Shown in pieces: positions 11,401 to 24,040 of a stretch of 64,000 nucleotides of DNA. Below the pieces are notes generated by a model. The model was given only the letters and a program-made list of their open reading frames with translations, searched no databases and was not told where the DNA came from. The stretch lies in assembly GCA_963680875.1 (NCBI GenBank), contig OY804578.1, positions 1,922,001 to 1,986,000 of the forward strand, read 5' to 3'. Position 1 is the first letter of the stretch, and every line of letters begins with the position of its first letter. A program made the translations under genes and the position numbers. The DNA is from Bathymodiolus brooksi (lineage: Eukaryota; Mollusca; Bivalvia; Mytilida; Modiolidae).

Positions 11401-12900
11401 TATTGATATATAGATCTTTAGTTTTCTGTGTAGTGTTTTGTATTGATATATAGATCTTTAGTTTTCTGTGTAGTGTTTTGTATTGATATATAGATCTTTA
11501 GTTTTCTGTGTAATGTTTTGTATTGATATAAAGATCTTTAGTTTTCTATGTAGTGTTTTGTATTGATATATAGATCTTTAGTTTTCTGTTTAGTGGTTTG
11601 TATTGATATATAGATCTTTAGTTTACTCTGTAGTGTTTTGTATTGATATATGGATCTTTAGTTTTCTATGTAGTGTTTTGTATTGATATATAGATCTTTA
11701 GTTTTCTGTGTAGTGTTTTGTATTGATTTATAGATCTTTAGTTTTCTGTGTAGTGTTTGGTATTGATATATAGATCTTTAGTTCTCAGTGTAGTGTTTGT
11801 ATTGATAAATAGATCTTTAGTTTTCTGTGTAGTGCTTTGTATTGATATATAGATCTTTAGTTTTCTGTGTAGTGTTTTGTATTGATATATAGATCTTTAG
11901 TTTTCTGTGTAATGTTTTGTATTGATATAAAGATCTTTAGTTTTCTATGTAGTGTTTTGTATTGATATATAGATCTTTAGTTTTCTGTTTAGTGTTTTGT
12001 ATTGATATATAGATCTTTAGTTTTCTCTGTAGTGTTTTGTATTGATATATAGATCTTTAGTTTTTTGTGTAGTGTTTTGTATTGATATATAGATCTTTAG
12101 TTTTCTGTGTAGTGTTTTGTATTGATATATAGATCTTTAGTTTTCAGTGTAATGTTTTGTATTGATATATAGATCTTTAGTTTTCTGTGTAGTGTTTTGA
12201 ATTGATATATAGATCTTTAGTTTTCTGTGTAGTGTTTTGTATTGATATATAGATCTTTAGTTTTCTGTGTAGTGTTTTGTTTTGATATATAGATCTTTAG
12301 TTTTATGTGTAGTGTTTTGTATTGATATAGAGATCTTTAGTTTTCTGTGTAGTGTTTTGTATTGATATATAGATCTTTAGTTTTCTGTTTAATGTTTTGT
12401 ATTGATATATAGATCTTTAGTTTTCTATGTAGTGTTTTGTATTGATAAATAGATCTTTAGTTTTCTATGTAGTGTTTTATATTGATATATAGATCTTTAG
12501 TTTTCTATGTAGTGTTTTGTATTGATATATAGATCTTTAGTTTTCTGTGTAGTGTTTTGTATTGATATATAGATCTTTAGTTTTCTGTGTAGTGTTTTGT
12601 ATTGATATATAGATCTTTAGTTTTCTGTGTAGTGTTTTGTATTGATATATAGATCTTTAGTTTTCTGTGTAATGTTTTGTATTGATATAAAGATCTTTAG
12701 TTTTCTGTGTAGTGTTTTGTATTGATATATAGATCTTTAGTTTTCTGTTTAGTGTTTTGTATTGATATATAGATCTTTAGTTTTCTCTGTAGTGTTTTGT
12801 ATTGATATATAGATCTTTAGTTTTCTGTGTAGTGTTTTGTATTGATATATAGATCTTTAGTTTTCTGTGTAGTGTTTTGTATTGATATATAGATCTTTAG
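8347..12900. repeat. HOR family E, copy 2
   Basis: This is the second copy of the 4,316-bp unit, aligned base for base with 4,031-8,585 apart from a few substitutions. It keeps the private TTCGTTG variant (8,627), the 39-mers (9,397, 10,236, 10,635, 11,794) and the inner 1,159-bp duplication. The match breaks at about 12,900: copy 1 reads TTCTGTG at 8,587 and then TTCGTTG, whereas here TTCAGTGTAATG follows and the array passes into family A. The second half, from about 9,959, is itself copied again at 24,040. Confidence 0.9.
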
Positions 12901-14019
12901 TTTTCAGTGTAATGTTTTGTATTGATATATAGATCTTTAGTTTTCTGTGTAGTGTTTTGTATTGATATATAGATCTTTAGTTTTCTGTGTAGTGTTTTGT
13001 ATTGATATATAGATCTTTAGTTTTCTGTGTAGTGTTTTGTTTTGATATATAGATCTTTAGTTTTATGTGTAGTGTTTTGTATTGATATAGAGATCTTTAG
13101 TTTTCTGTGTAGTGTTTTGTATTGATATATAGATCTTTAGTTTTCTGTTTAATGTTTTGTATTGATATATAGATCTTTAGTTTTCTATGTAGTGTTTTGT
13201 ATTGATAAATAGATCTTTAGTTTTCTATGTAGTGTTTTGTATTGATATATAGATCTTTAGTTTTCTATGTAGTGTTTTGTATTGATATATAGATCTTTAG
13301 TTTTCTGTGTAGTGTTTTGTATTGATATATAGATCTTTAGTTTTCTGTGTAGTGTTTTGTATTGATATATAGATCTTTAGTATTCTGTGTTGTGTTTTGT
13401 ATTGATATATAGATCTTTAGTTTTCTGTGTAGTGTTTTGTACTGATATATAGATCTTTAGTTTTCTGTGTAGTGTTTTGTATTGATATATAGATCTTTAG
13501 TTTTCTGTGTAGTGTTTTGTATTGATATATAAATCTTTAGTTTTCTCTGTAGTGTTTTGTACTGATATATAGATCTTTAGTTTTCTATGTAGTGTTTTGT
13601 ATTGATATATAGATCTTTAGTTTTCTGTGTATTGTTTTGTATTGATATATAGATCTTTAGTTTTCTGTGTAGTGTTTTGTATTGATATATAGATTTTTAG
13701 TCTTCTATGTAGTTTTTTGTATTGATATATAGATCTTTAGTTTTCTATGTAGTGTTTTGTATTGATATATAGATCTTTATGTTTTCTGTTTAATGTTTTG
13801 TATTGATATATAGATCTTTAGTTTTCTATGTAGTGTTTTGTATTGATATATAGATCTTTAGTTTTCTGTGTAGTGTTTTGTATTGATATATAGATTTTTA
13901 GTTTTCTATGTAGTTTTTTGTATTGATATATAGATCTTTAGTTTTCTGTGTAGTGTTTTGTATTGATATATAGATCTTTAGTTTTCTGTGTAGTGTTTTG
14001 TATTGATATATAGATCTTT
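9959..14019. repeat. Source/partner of a 4.06-kb dispersed duplication
   Basis: This segment recurs at 24,040-28,100 at a constant offset of 14,081 bp. It covers the end of family E and the following A-type stretch to the CTTTATG 41-mer. Matching sites include TGTTTGGTAT at 10,196/24,277, 10,595/24,676 and 11,754/25,835, CAGTGTAATG at 12,903/26,984, TATTCTG at 13,381/27,462 and CTTTATG at 13,773/27,854. The constant offset over 4 kb shows no net indel between the two copies. Confidence 0.9.
10488..12805. repeat. 1,159-bp tandem duplication inside family E copy 2
   Basis: Direct copies at 10,488-11,646 and 11,647-12,805 correspond to 6,172-8,489 shifted by 4,316 bp. The TATATGG start, the 39-mers at 10,635 and 11,794, and the private TAGTGG (11,591) and TTTTGAATTG (12,197) changes are all inherited. 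The 1,159-bp duplication therefore came before the 4,316-bp one. Confidence 0.86.
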
Positions 14020-16075
14020 AGTTTTCAGTGTAGTGTTTTGTATTGATAAATAGATCTTTAGTTTTCTGTGTAGTGTTTTGTATTGATATATAGATCTTTA
14101 GTTTTCTGTGTAGTGTTTTGCATTGATATATAGATCTTTAGTTTTCTGCTTAGTGTTTTGTATTGAAATATAGATCGTTAGTTCTCAGTGTAGTGTTTTG
14201 TATTGATATATAGATCTTTAGTTTTCTGTGTAGTATTTTGTATTGATATATAGATCTTTAGTTTTCTGTGTAATGTTTTGTATTGATATATAGATCTTTA
14301 GTTTTCTGTGTAGTGTTTTGTATTGATATATAGATCTTTAGTTTTCTATGTAGTGTTTTGTATTGATATATAGATCTTTAGTTTTCTGTGTAGTGTTTTG
14401 TATTGATATATAGATCTTTAGTTTGCTATGTAGTGTTTTGTATTGATATATAGATCTTTAATTTTCAGTGTAGTGTTTTGTATTTATTTATAGATCTTTA
14501 GTTTTCTGTGTAGTGTTTGGTATTGATATATAGATCTTTAGTTCTCAGTGTAGTGTTTGTATTGATAAATAGATCTTTAGTTTTCTGTGTAGTGTTTTGT
14601 ATTGATATATAGATCTTTAGTTTTCTGTGTAGTGTTTTGTATTGATATATAGATCTTTAGTTTTCTGTGTAATGCTTTGTATTGATATAAAGATCTTTAG
14701 TTTTCTATGTAGTGTTTTGTATTGATATATAGATCTTTAGTTTTCTGTTTAGTGTTTTGTATTGATATATAGATCTTTAGTTTTCTCTGTAGTGTTTTGT
14801 ATTGATATATAGATCTTTAGTTTTCTGTGTAGTGTTTTGTATTGATATATAGATCTTTAGTTTTTTTGTGTAGTGTTTTGTATTGATATATAGATCTTTA
14901 GTTTTCTGTGTAGTGTTTTGTATTGATATATAGATCTTTAGTTTTCTGTGTAGTGTTTTGTATTGATATATAGATCTTTAGTTTTCAGTGTAATGTTTTG
15001 TATTGATATATAGATCTTTAGTTTTCTGTGTAGTGTTTTGTATTGATATATAGATCTTTAGTTTTCTGTGTAGTGTTTTGTATTGATATATAGATCTTTA
15101 GTTTTCTGTGTAGTGTTTTGTTTTGATATATAGATCTTTAGTTTTATGTGTAGTGTTTTGTATTGATATAGAGATCTTTAGTTTTCTGTGTAGTGTTTTG
15201 TATTGATATATAGATCTTTAGTTTTCTGTTTAATGTTTTGTATTGATATATAGATCTTTAGTTTTCTATGTAGTGTTTTGTATTGATAAATAGATCTTTA
15301 GTTTTCTATGTAGTGTTTTGTATTGATATATAGATCTTTAGTTTTCTATGTAGTGTTTTGTATTGATATATAGATCTTTAGTTTTCTGTGTAGTGTTTTG
15401 TACTGATATATAGATCTTTAGTTTTCTGTGTAGTGTTTTGTATTGATATATAGATCTTTAGTTTTCTGTGTAGTGTTTTGTATTGATATATAAATCTTTA
15501 GTTTTCTCTGTAGTGTTTTGTACTGATATATAGATCTTTAGTTTTCTATGTAGTGTTTTGTATTGATATATAGATCTTTAGTTTTCTGTGTATTGTTTTG
15601 TATTGATATATAGATCTTTAGTTTTCTGTGTAGTGTTTTGTATTGATATATAGATTTTTAGTCTTCTATGTAGTTTTTTGTATTGATATATAGATCTTTA
15701 GTTTTCTATGTAGTGTTTTGTATTGATATATAGATCTTTATGTTTTCTGTTTAATGTTTTGTATTGATATATAGATCTTTAGTTTTCTATGTAGTGTTTT
15801 GTATTGATATATAGATCTTTAGTTTTCTGTGTAGTGTTTTGTATTGATATATAGATTTTTAGTTTTCTATGTAGTTTTTTGTATTGATATATAGATCTTT
15901 AGTTTTCTGTGTAGTGTTTTGTATTGATATATAGATCTTTAGTTTTCTGTGTAGTGTTTTGTATTGATATATAGATCTTTAGTTTTCAGTGTAGTGTTTT
16001 GTATTGATAAATAGATCTTTAGTTTTCTGTGTAGTGTTTTGTATTGATATATAGATCTTTAGTTTTCTGTGTAGT
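12901..16075. repeat. HOR family A, middle block, first cycles
   Basis: This is a family A sequence with CTTTATG 41-mers at 13,753 and 15,714 (1,961 bp apart). It also has a complete marker series: TATTCTGTGTTG at 13,381, GATCGTT at 14,174, TTTGCTATG near 14,424, TGTTTGGTAT at 14,514, a 39-mer at 14,554 and a seven-T 41-mer at 14,833. The cycle after 14,514 aligns with that at 17,956 (offset 3,442) but lacks three monomers, including TATTCTG, near 15,390. The block ends in a chimeric monomer at 16,075. Confidence 0.82.
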
Positions 16076-16114
16076 GTTTTGCATTGATATATAGATCTTT
16101 AGTTTTCTGTGTAA
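16075..16114. repeat. Chimeric junction monomer
   Basis: The monomer starts TGTTTTGCAT, normally followed by TTCTGCTTAG, but ends TTCTGTGTAATG. That ending normally comes just before GATATAAAG much earlier in the cycle, and GATATAAAG does follow here. It is an in-register splice that skips back within family A and creates the partial repeat of about 1.44-1.48 kb that follows. Confidence 0.75.
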
Positions 16115-17715
16115 TGTTTTGTATTGATATAAAGATCTTTAGTTTTCTATGTAGTGTTTTGTATTGATATATAGATCTTTAGTTTTCTGTTTAGTGTTTT
16201 GTATTGATATATAGATCTTTAGTTTTCTCTGTAGTGTTTTGTATTGATATATAGATCTTTAGTTTTCTGTGTAGTGTTTTGTATTGATATATAGATCTTT
16301 AGTTTTCTGTGTAGTGTTTTGTATTGATATATAGATCTTTAGTTTTCAGTGTAATGTTTTGTATTGATATATAGATCTTTAGTTTTCTGTGTAGTGTTTT
16401 GTATTGATATATAGATCTTTAGTTTTCTGTGTAGTGTTTTGTATTGATATATAGATCTTTAGTTTTCTGTGTAGTGTTTTGTTTTGATATATAGATCTTT
16501 AGTTTTATGTGTAGTGTTTTGTATTGATATAGAGATCTTTAGTTTTCTGTGTAGTGTTTTGTATTGATATATAGATCTTTAGTTTTCTGTTTAATGTTTT
16601 GTATTGATATATAGATCTTTAGTTTTCTATGTAGTGTTTTGTATTGATAAATAGATCTTTAGTTTTCTATGTAGTGTTTTGTATTGATATATAGATCTTT
16701 AGTTTTCTATGTAGTGTTTTGTATTGATATATAGATCTTTAGTTTTCTGTGTAGTGTTTTGTATTGATATATAGATCTTTAGTTTTCTGTGTAGTGTTTT
16801 GTATTGATATATAGATCTTTAGTATTCTGTGTTGTGTTTTGTATTGATATATAGATCTTTAGTTTTCTGTGTAGTGTTTTGTACTGATATATAGATCTTT
16901 AGTTTTCTGTGTAGTGTTTTGTATCGATATATAGATCTTTAGTTTTCTGTGTAGTGTTTTGTATTGATATATAAATCTTTAGTTTTCTCTGTAGTGTTTT
17001 GTACTGATATATAGATCTTTAGTTTTCTATGTAGTGTTTTGTATTGATATATAGATCTTTAGTTTTCTGTGTATTGTTTTGTATTGATATATAGATCTTT
17101 AGTTTTCTGTGTAGTGTTTTGTATTGATATATAGATTTTTAGTCTTCTATGTAGTTTTTTGTATTGATATATAGATCTTTAGTTTTCTATGTAGTGTTTT
17201 GTATTGATATATAGATCTTTATGTTTTCTGTTTAATGTTTTGTATTGATATATAGATCTTTAGTTTTCTATGTAGTGTTTTGTATTGATATATAGATCTT
17301 TAGTTTTCTGTGTAGTGTTTTGTATTGATATATAGATTTTTAGTTTTCTATGTAGTTTTTTGTATTGATATATAGATCTTTAGTTTTCTGTGTAGTGTTT
17401 TGTATTGATATATAGATCTTTAGTTTTCTGTGTAGTGTTTTGTATTGATATATAGATCTTTAGTTTTCAGTGTAGTGTTTTGTATTGATAAATAGATCTT
17501 TAGTTTTCTGTGTAGTGTTTTGTATTGATATATAGATCTTTAGTTTTCTGTGTAGTGTTTTGCATTGATATATAGATCTTTAGTTTTCTGCTTAGTGTTT
17601 TGTATTGAAATATAGATCGTTAGTTCTCAGTGTAGTGTTTTGTATTGATATATAGATCTTAAATTTTCTGTGTAGTATTTTGTATTGATATATAGATCTT
17701 TAGTTTTCTGTGTAA
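16115..17715. repeat. Partial family A cycle (back-skip copy)
   Basis: This segment re-enters family A at GATATAAAG (near 16,127) and runs through CAGTGTAATG, GATATAGAG, TATTCTG (16,831), TACTG and the CTTTATG 41-mer (17,195) to GATCGTT (17,615). It lacks the TGTTTGGTAT, 39-mer and seven-T markers of a full cycle. Spacing to the preceding cycle is 1,442 bp at the GATATAAAG marker and 1,481 bp at the 41-mer. It holds the only TATCGATA in the array (16,922). Confidence 0.8.
16922..16929. other. Unique TATCGATA palindrome created by one substitution
   Basis: A single T-to-C change in TATTGATA gives the 8-bp palindrome TATCGATA, which also introduces one of the few CpG sites in the array. This is the core recognised by DREF/BEAF-type proteins in insects; that link is only a sequence resemblance. 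I saw it once in 1,600 monomers, so it may be a chance mutation or a consensus error. Confidence 0.6.
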
Positions 17716-20700
17716 TGTTTTGTATTGATATATAGATCTTTAGTTTTCTGTGTAGTGTTTTGTATTGATATATAGATCTTTAGTTTTCTATGTAGTGTTT
17801 TGTATTGATATATAGATCTTTAGTTTTCTGTGTAGTGTTTTGTATTGATATATAGATCTTTAGTTTGCTATGTAGTGTTTTGTATTGATATATAGATCTT
17901 TAATTTTCAGTGTAGTGTTTTGTATTTATTTATAGATCTTTAGTTTTCTGTGTAGTGTTTGGTATTGATATATAGATCTTTAGTTCTCAGTGTAGTGTTT
18001 GTATTGATAAATAGATCTTTAGTTTTCTGTGTAGTGTTTTGTATTGATATATAGATCTTTAGTTTTCTGTGTAGTGTTTTGTATTGATATATAGATCTTT
18101 AGTTTTCTGTGTAATGCTTTGTATTGATATAAAGATCTTTAGTTTTCTATGTAGTGTTTTGTATTGATATATAGATCTTTAGTTTTCTGTTTAGTGTTTT
18201 GTATTGATATATAGATCTTTAGTTTTCTCTGTAGTGTTTTGTATTGATATATAGATCTTTAGTTTTCTGTGTAGTGTTTTGTATTGATATATAGATCTTT
18301 AGTTTTTTTGTGTAGTGTTTTGTATTGATATATAGATCTTTAGTTTTCTGTGTAGTGTTTTGTATTGATATATAGATCTTTAGTTTTCTGTGTAGTGTTT
18401 TGTATTGATATATAGATCTTTAGTTTTCAGTGTAATGTTTTGTATTGATATATAGATCTTTAGTTTTCTGTGTAGTGTTTTGTATTGATATATAGATCTT
18501 TAGTTTTCTGTGTAGTGTTTTGTATTGATATATAGATCTTTAGTTTTCTGTGTAGTGTTTTGTTTTGATATATAGATCTTTAGTTTTATGTGTAGTGTTT
18601 TGTATTGATATAGAGATCTTTAGTTTTCTGTGTAGTGTTTTGTATTGATATATAGATCTTTAGTTTTCTGTTTAATGTTTTGTATTGATATATAGATCTT
18701 TAGTTTTCTATGTAGTGTTTTGTATTGATAAATAGATCTTTAGTTTTCTATGTAGTGTTTTGTATTGATATATAGATCTTTAGTTTTCTATGTAGTGTTT
18801 TGTATTGATATATAGATCTTTAGTTTTCTGTGTAGTGTTTTGTATTGATATATAGATCTTTAGTTTTCTGTGTAGTGTTTTGTATTGATATATAGATCTT
18901 TAGTATTCTGTGTTGTGTTTTGTATTGATATATAGATCTTTAGTTTTCTGTGTAGTGTTTTGTACTGATATATAGATCTTTAGTTTTCTGTGTAGTGTTT
19001 TGTATTGATATATAGATCTTTAGTTTTCTGTGTAGTGTTTTGTATTGATATATAAATCTTTAGTTTTCTCTGTAGTGTTTTGTACTGATATATAGATCTT
19101 TAGTTTTCTATGTAGTGTTTTGTATTGATATATAGATCTTTAGTTTTCTGTGTATTGTTTTGTATTGATATATAGATCTTTAGTTTTCTGTGTAGTGTTT
19201 TGTATTGATATATAGATTTTTAGTCTTCTATGTAGTTTTTTGTATTGATATATAGATCTTTAGTTTTCTATGTAGTGTTTTGTATTGATATATAGATCTT
19301 TATGTTTTCTGTTTAATGTTTTGTATTGATATATAGATCTTTAGTTTTCTATGTAGTGTTTTGTATTGATATATAGATCTTTAGTTTTCTGTGTAGTGTT
19401 TTGTATTGATATATAGATTTTTAGTTTTCTATGTAGTTTTTTGTATTGATATATAGATCTTTAGTTTTCTGTGTAGTGTTTTGTATTGATATATAGATCT
19501 TTAGTTTTCTGTGTAGTGTTTTGTATTGATATATAGATCTTTAGTTTTCAGTGTAGTGTTTTGTATTGATAAATAGATCTTTAGTTTTCTGTGTAGTGTT
19601 TTGTATTGATATATAGATCTTTAGTTTTCTGTGTAGTGTTTTGCATTGATATATAGATCTTTAGTTTTCTGCTTAGTGTTTTGTATTGAAATATAGATCG
19701 TTAGTTCTCAGTGTAGTGTTTTGTATTGATATATAGATCTTTAGTTTTCTGTGTAGTATTTTGTATTGATATATAGATCTTTAGTTTTCTGTGTAATGTT
19801 TTGTATTGATATATAGATCTTTAGTTTTCTGTGTAGTGTTTTGTATTGATATATAGATCTTTAGTTTTCTATGTAGTGTTTTGTATTGATATATAGATCT
19901 TTAGTTTTCTGTGTAGTGTTTTGTATTGATATATAGATCTTTAGTTTGCTATGTAGTGTTTTGTATTGATATATAGATCTTTAATTTTCAGTGTAGTGTT
20001 TTGTATTTATTTATAGATCTTTAGTTTTCTGTGTAGTGTTTGGTATTGATATATAGATCTTTAGTTCTCAGTGTAGTGTTTGTATTGATAAATAGATCTT
20101 TAGTTTTCTGTGTAGTGTTTTGTATTGATATATAGATCTTTAGTTTTCTGTGTAGTGTTTTGTATTGATATATAGATCTTTAGTTTTCTGTGTAATGCTT
20201 TGTATTGATATAAAGATCTTTAGTTTTCTATGTAGTGTTTTGTATTGATATATAGATCTTTAGTTTTCTGTTTAGTGTTTTGTATTGATATATAGATCTT
20301 TAGTTTTCTCTGTAGTGTTTTGTATTGATATATAGATCTTTAGTTTTCTGTGTAGTGTTTTGTATTGATATATAGATCTTTAGTTTTTTTGTGTAGTGTT
20401 TTGTATTGATATATAGATCTTTAGTTTTCAGTGTAATGTTTTGTATTGATATATAGATCTTTAGTTTTCTGTGTAGTGTTTTGTATTGATATATAGATCT
20501 TTTGTTTTCTGTGTAGTGTTTTGTATTGATATATAGATCTTTAGTTTTCTGTGTAGTGTTTTGTATTGATATATAGATCTTTAGTTTTATGTGTAGTGTT
20601 TTGTATTGATATAGAGATCTTTAGTTTTCTGTGTAGTGTTTTGTATTGATATATAGATCTTTAGTTTTCTGTTTAATGTTTTGTATTGATATATAGATCT

Positions 20701-21645
20701 TTAGTTTTCTATGTAGTGTTTTGTATTGATAAATAGATCTTTAGTTTTCTATGTAGTGTTTTGTATTGATATATAGATCTTTAGTTTTCTATGTAGTGTT
20801 TTGTATTGATATATAGATCTTTAGTTTTCTGTGTAGTGTTTTGTATTGATATATAGATCTTTAGTTTTCTGTGTAGTGTTTTGTATTGATATATAGATCT
20901 TTAGTATTCTGTGTTGTGTTTTGTATTGATATATAGATCTTTAGTTTTCTGTGTAGTGTTTTGTATTGATATATAGATCTTTAGTATTCTGTGTTGTGTT
21001 TTGTATTGATATATAGATCTTTAGTTTTCTGTGTAGTGTTTTGTACTGATATATAGATCTTTAGTTTTCTGTGTAGTGTTTTGTATTGATATATAGATCT
21101 TTAGTTTTCTGTGTAGTGTTTTGTATTGATATATAAATCTTTAGTTTTCTCTGTAGTGTTTTGTACTGATATATAGATCTTTAGTTTTCTATGTAGTGTT
21201 TTGTATTGATATATAGATCTTTAGTTTTCTGTGTATTGTTTTGTATTGATATATAGATCTTTAGTTTTCTGTGTAGTGTTTTGTATTGATATATAGATCT
21301 TTAGTTTTCTATGTAGTGTTTTGTATTGATATATAGATCTTTAGTTTTCTGTGTAGTGTTTTGTATTGATATATAGATTTTTAGTTTTCTATGTAGTTTT
21401 TTGTATTGATATATAGATCTTTAGTTTTCTGTGTAGTGTTTTGTATTGATATATAGATCTTTAGTTTTCTGTGTAGTGTTTTGTATTGATATATAGATCT
21501 TTAGTTTTCAGTGTAGTGTTTTGTATTGATAAATAGATCTTTAGTTTTCTGTGTAGTGTTTTGTATTGATATATAGATCTTTAGTTTTCTGTGTAGTGTT
21601 TTGTATTGATATATAGATCTTTAGTTTTCTGTTTAGTGTTTTGCA
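17716..21645. repeat. HOR family A, second copy of the left block (1-3,890)
   Basis: This region aligns with 1-3,890 at offset 17,715, changing to 17,595 at about 830 and back to 17,715 near 1,500, then to 17,755 after one extra monomer near 19,945 (TTTGCTATG). All changes are whole monomers. Shared sites include the seven-T runs (586/18,301, 2,626/20,381), CTTTATG (1,581/19,296), GATCGTT (1,981/19,696), the rare CTTTTGTTTTC (2,741/20,496) and TGTTTTGCAT (3,882/21,637). TGTTTGGTAT markers lie at 17,956 and 20,037, 2,081 bp apart. The match ends where 3,882 is chimeric while this copy continues normally into TTCTGCTTAG. Confidence 0.9.
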
Positions 21646-24040
21646 TTGATATATAGATCTTTAGTTTTCTGCTTAGTGTTTTGTATTGAAATATAGATCG
21701 TTAGTTCTCAGTGTAGTGTTTTGTATTGATATATAGATCTTTAGTTTTCTGTGTAGTATTTTGTATTGATATATAGATCTTTAGTTTTCTGTGTAATGTT
21801 TTGTATTGATATATAGATCTTTAGTTTTCTGTGTAGTGTTTTGTATTGATATATAGATCTTTAGTTTTCTATGTAGTGTTTTGTATTGATATATAGATCT
21901 TTAGTTTTCTGTGTAGTGTTTTGTATTGATATATAGATCTTTAGTTTGCTATGTAGTGTTTTGTATTGATATATAGATCTTTAATTTTCAGTGTAGTGTT
22001 TTGTATTTATTTATAGATCTTTAGTTTTCTGTGTAGTGTTTGGTATTGATATATAGATCTTTAGTTCTCAGTGTAGTGTTTGTATTGATAAATAGATCTT
22101 TAGTTTTCTGTGTAGTGTTTTGTATTGATATATAGATCTTTAGTTTTCTGTGTAGTGTTTTGTATTGATATATAGATCTTTAGTTTTCTGTGTAATGCTT
22201 TGTATTGATATAAAGATCTTTAGTTTTCTATGTAGTGTTTTGTATTGATATATAGATCTTTAGTTTTCTGTGTAGTGTTTTGTATTGATATATAGATCTT
22301 TAGTTTGCTATGTAGTGTTTTGTATTGATATATAGATCTTTAGTTTTCTGTGTAGTGTTTTGTATTGATATATAGATCTTTAGTTTTTTTGTGTAGTGTT
22401 TTGTATTGATATATAGATCTTTAGTTTTCAGTGTAATGTTTTGTATTGATATATAGATCTTTAGTTTTCTGTGTAGTGTTTTGTATTGATATATAGATCT
22501 TTTGTTTTCTGTGTAGTGTTTTGTATTGATATATAGATCTTTAGTTTTCTGTGTAGTGTTTTGTATTGATATATAGATCTTTAGTTTTATGTGTAGTGTT
22601 TTGTATTGATATAGAGATCTTTAGTTTTCTGTGTAGTGTTTTGTATTGATATATAGATCTTTAGTTTTCTGTTTAATGTTTTGTATTGATATATAGATCT
22701 TTAGTTTTCTATGTAGTGTTTTGTATTGATAAATAGATCTTTAGTTTTCTATGTAGTGTTTTGTATTGATATATAGATCTTTAGTTTTCTATGTAGTGTT
22801 TTGTATTGATATATAGATCTTTAGTTTTCTGTGTAGTGTTTTGTATTGATATATTGATCTTTAGTTTTCTGTGTAGTGTTTTGTATTGATATATAGATCT
22901 TTAGTATTCTGTGTTGTGTTTTGTATTGATATATAGATCTTTAGTTTTCTGTGTAGTGTTTTGTACTGATATATAGATCTTTAGTTTTCTGTGTAGTGTT
23001 TTGTATTGATATATAGATCTTTAGTTTTCTGTGTAGTGTTTTGTATTGATATATAGATCTTTAGTTTTCTGTGTAGTGTTTTGTATTGATATATAAATCT
23101 TTAGTTTTCTCTGTAGTGTTTTGTACTGATATATAGATCTTTAGTTTTCTATGTAGTGTTTTGTATTGATATATAGATCTTTAGTTTTCTATTTCGTGTT
23201 TTGTATTGATATATAGATCTTTAGTTTTCTGTGTAGTGTTTTGTATTGATATATAGATTTTTAGTCTTCTATGTAGTTTTTTGTATTGATATATAGATCT
23301 TTAGTTTTCTATGTAGTGTTTTGTATTGATATATAGATCTTTATGTTTTCTGTTTAATGTTTTGTATTGATATATAGATCTTTAGTTTTCTATGTAGTGT
23401 TTTGTATTGATATATAGATCTATAGTTTTTTGTGTATTGTTTTGTATTGATATATAGATTTTTAGTTTTTTATGTAGTTTTTTGTATTGATATATAGATC
23501 TTTAGTTTTCTATGTAGTGTTTTGTATTAATATATAGATCTTTAGTTTTCTGTGTAGTGTTTTGTATTGATATATAGATCTTTAGTTTTCTGTGTAGTGT
23601 TTGGTATTGATATATAGATCTTTAGTTCTCAGTGTAGTGTTTTGTATTGATAAATAAATCTTTAGTTTTCTGTGTATTGTTTTGTATTGATATATAGATC
23701 TTTAGTTTTCTGTGTAGTGTTTGGTATTGATATATAGATCTTTAGTTCTCAGTGTAGTGTTTTGTATTGATATATAAATCTTTAGTTTTCTATGTAGTGT
23801 TTTGTATTGATATATAGATCTTTTGTTTTCTATGTAGTATTTTGTATTGATATATAGATCTTTAGTTTTCTATGTAGTGTTTTGTATTGATATATAAATC
23901 TTTAGTTTTCTATGTAGTGTTTGTATTGATATATAGATCTTTAGTTTTCTGTGTAGTGTTTTGTATTGATATATAGATCTTTAGTTTTCTGTGTAGTGTT
24001 TTGTATTGATATATAGATCTTTAGTTTTCTGTGTAATGTT
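21646..24040. repeat. Family A cycle joined to a new tail (A/B)
   Basis: This starts as a normal family A cycle: GATCGTT at 21,696, TGTTTGGTAT at 22,037, 39-mer at 22,077, seven-T 41-mer at 22,356, first ATTTCGTG at about 23,191 and CTTTATG 41-mer at 23,317. It then enters sequence not seen to its left: GATCTATAG (about 23,417), TTTTTTATG, a doubled TGTTTGGTAT/TTCTCAG pair (23,598 and 23,718), AAATC variants, and a 39-mer at 23,918 that lacks the usual GATAAATAG. The same A-plus-tail arrangement recurs at offset 6,798 (28,835-30,900) and later, so this is the leftmost copy of that composite. Confidence 0.83.
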
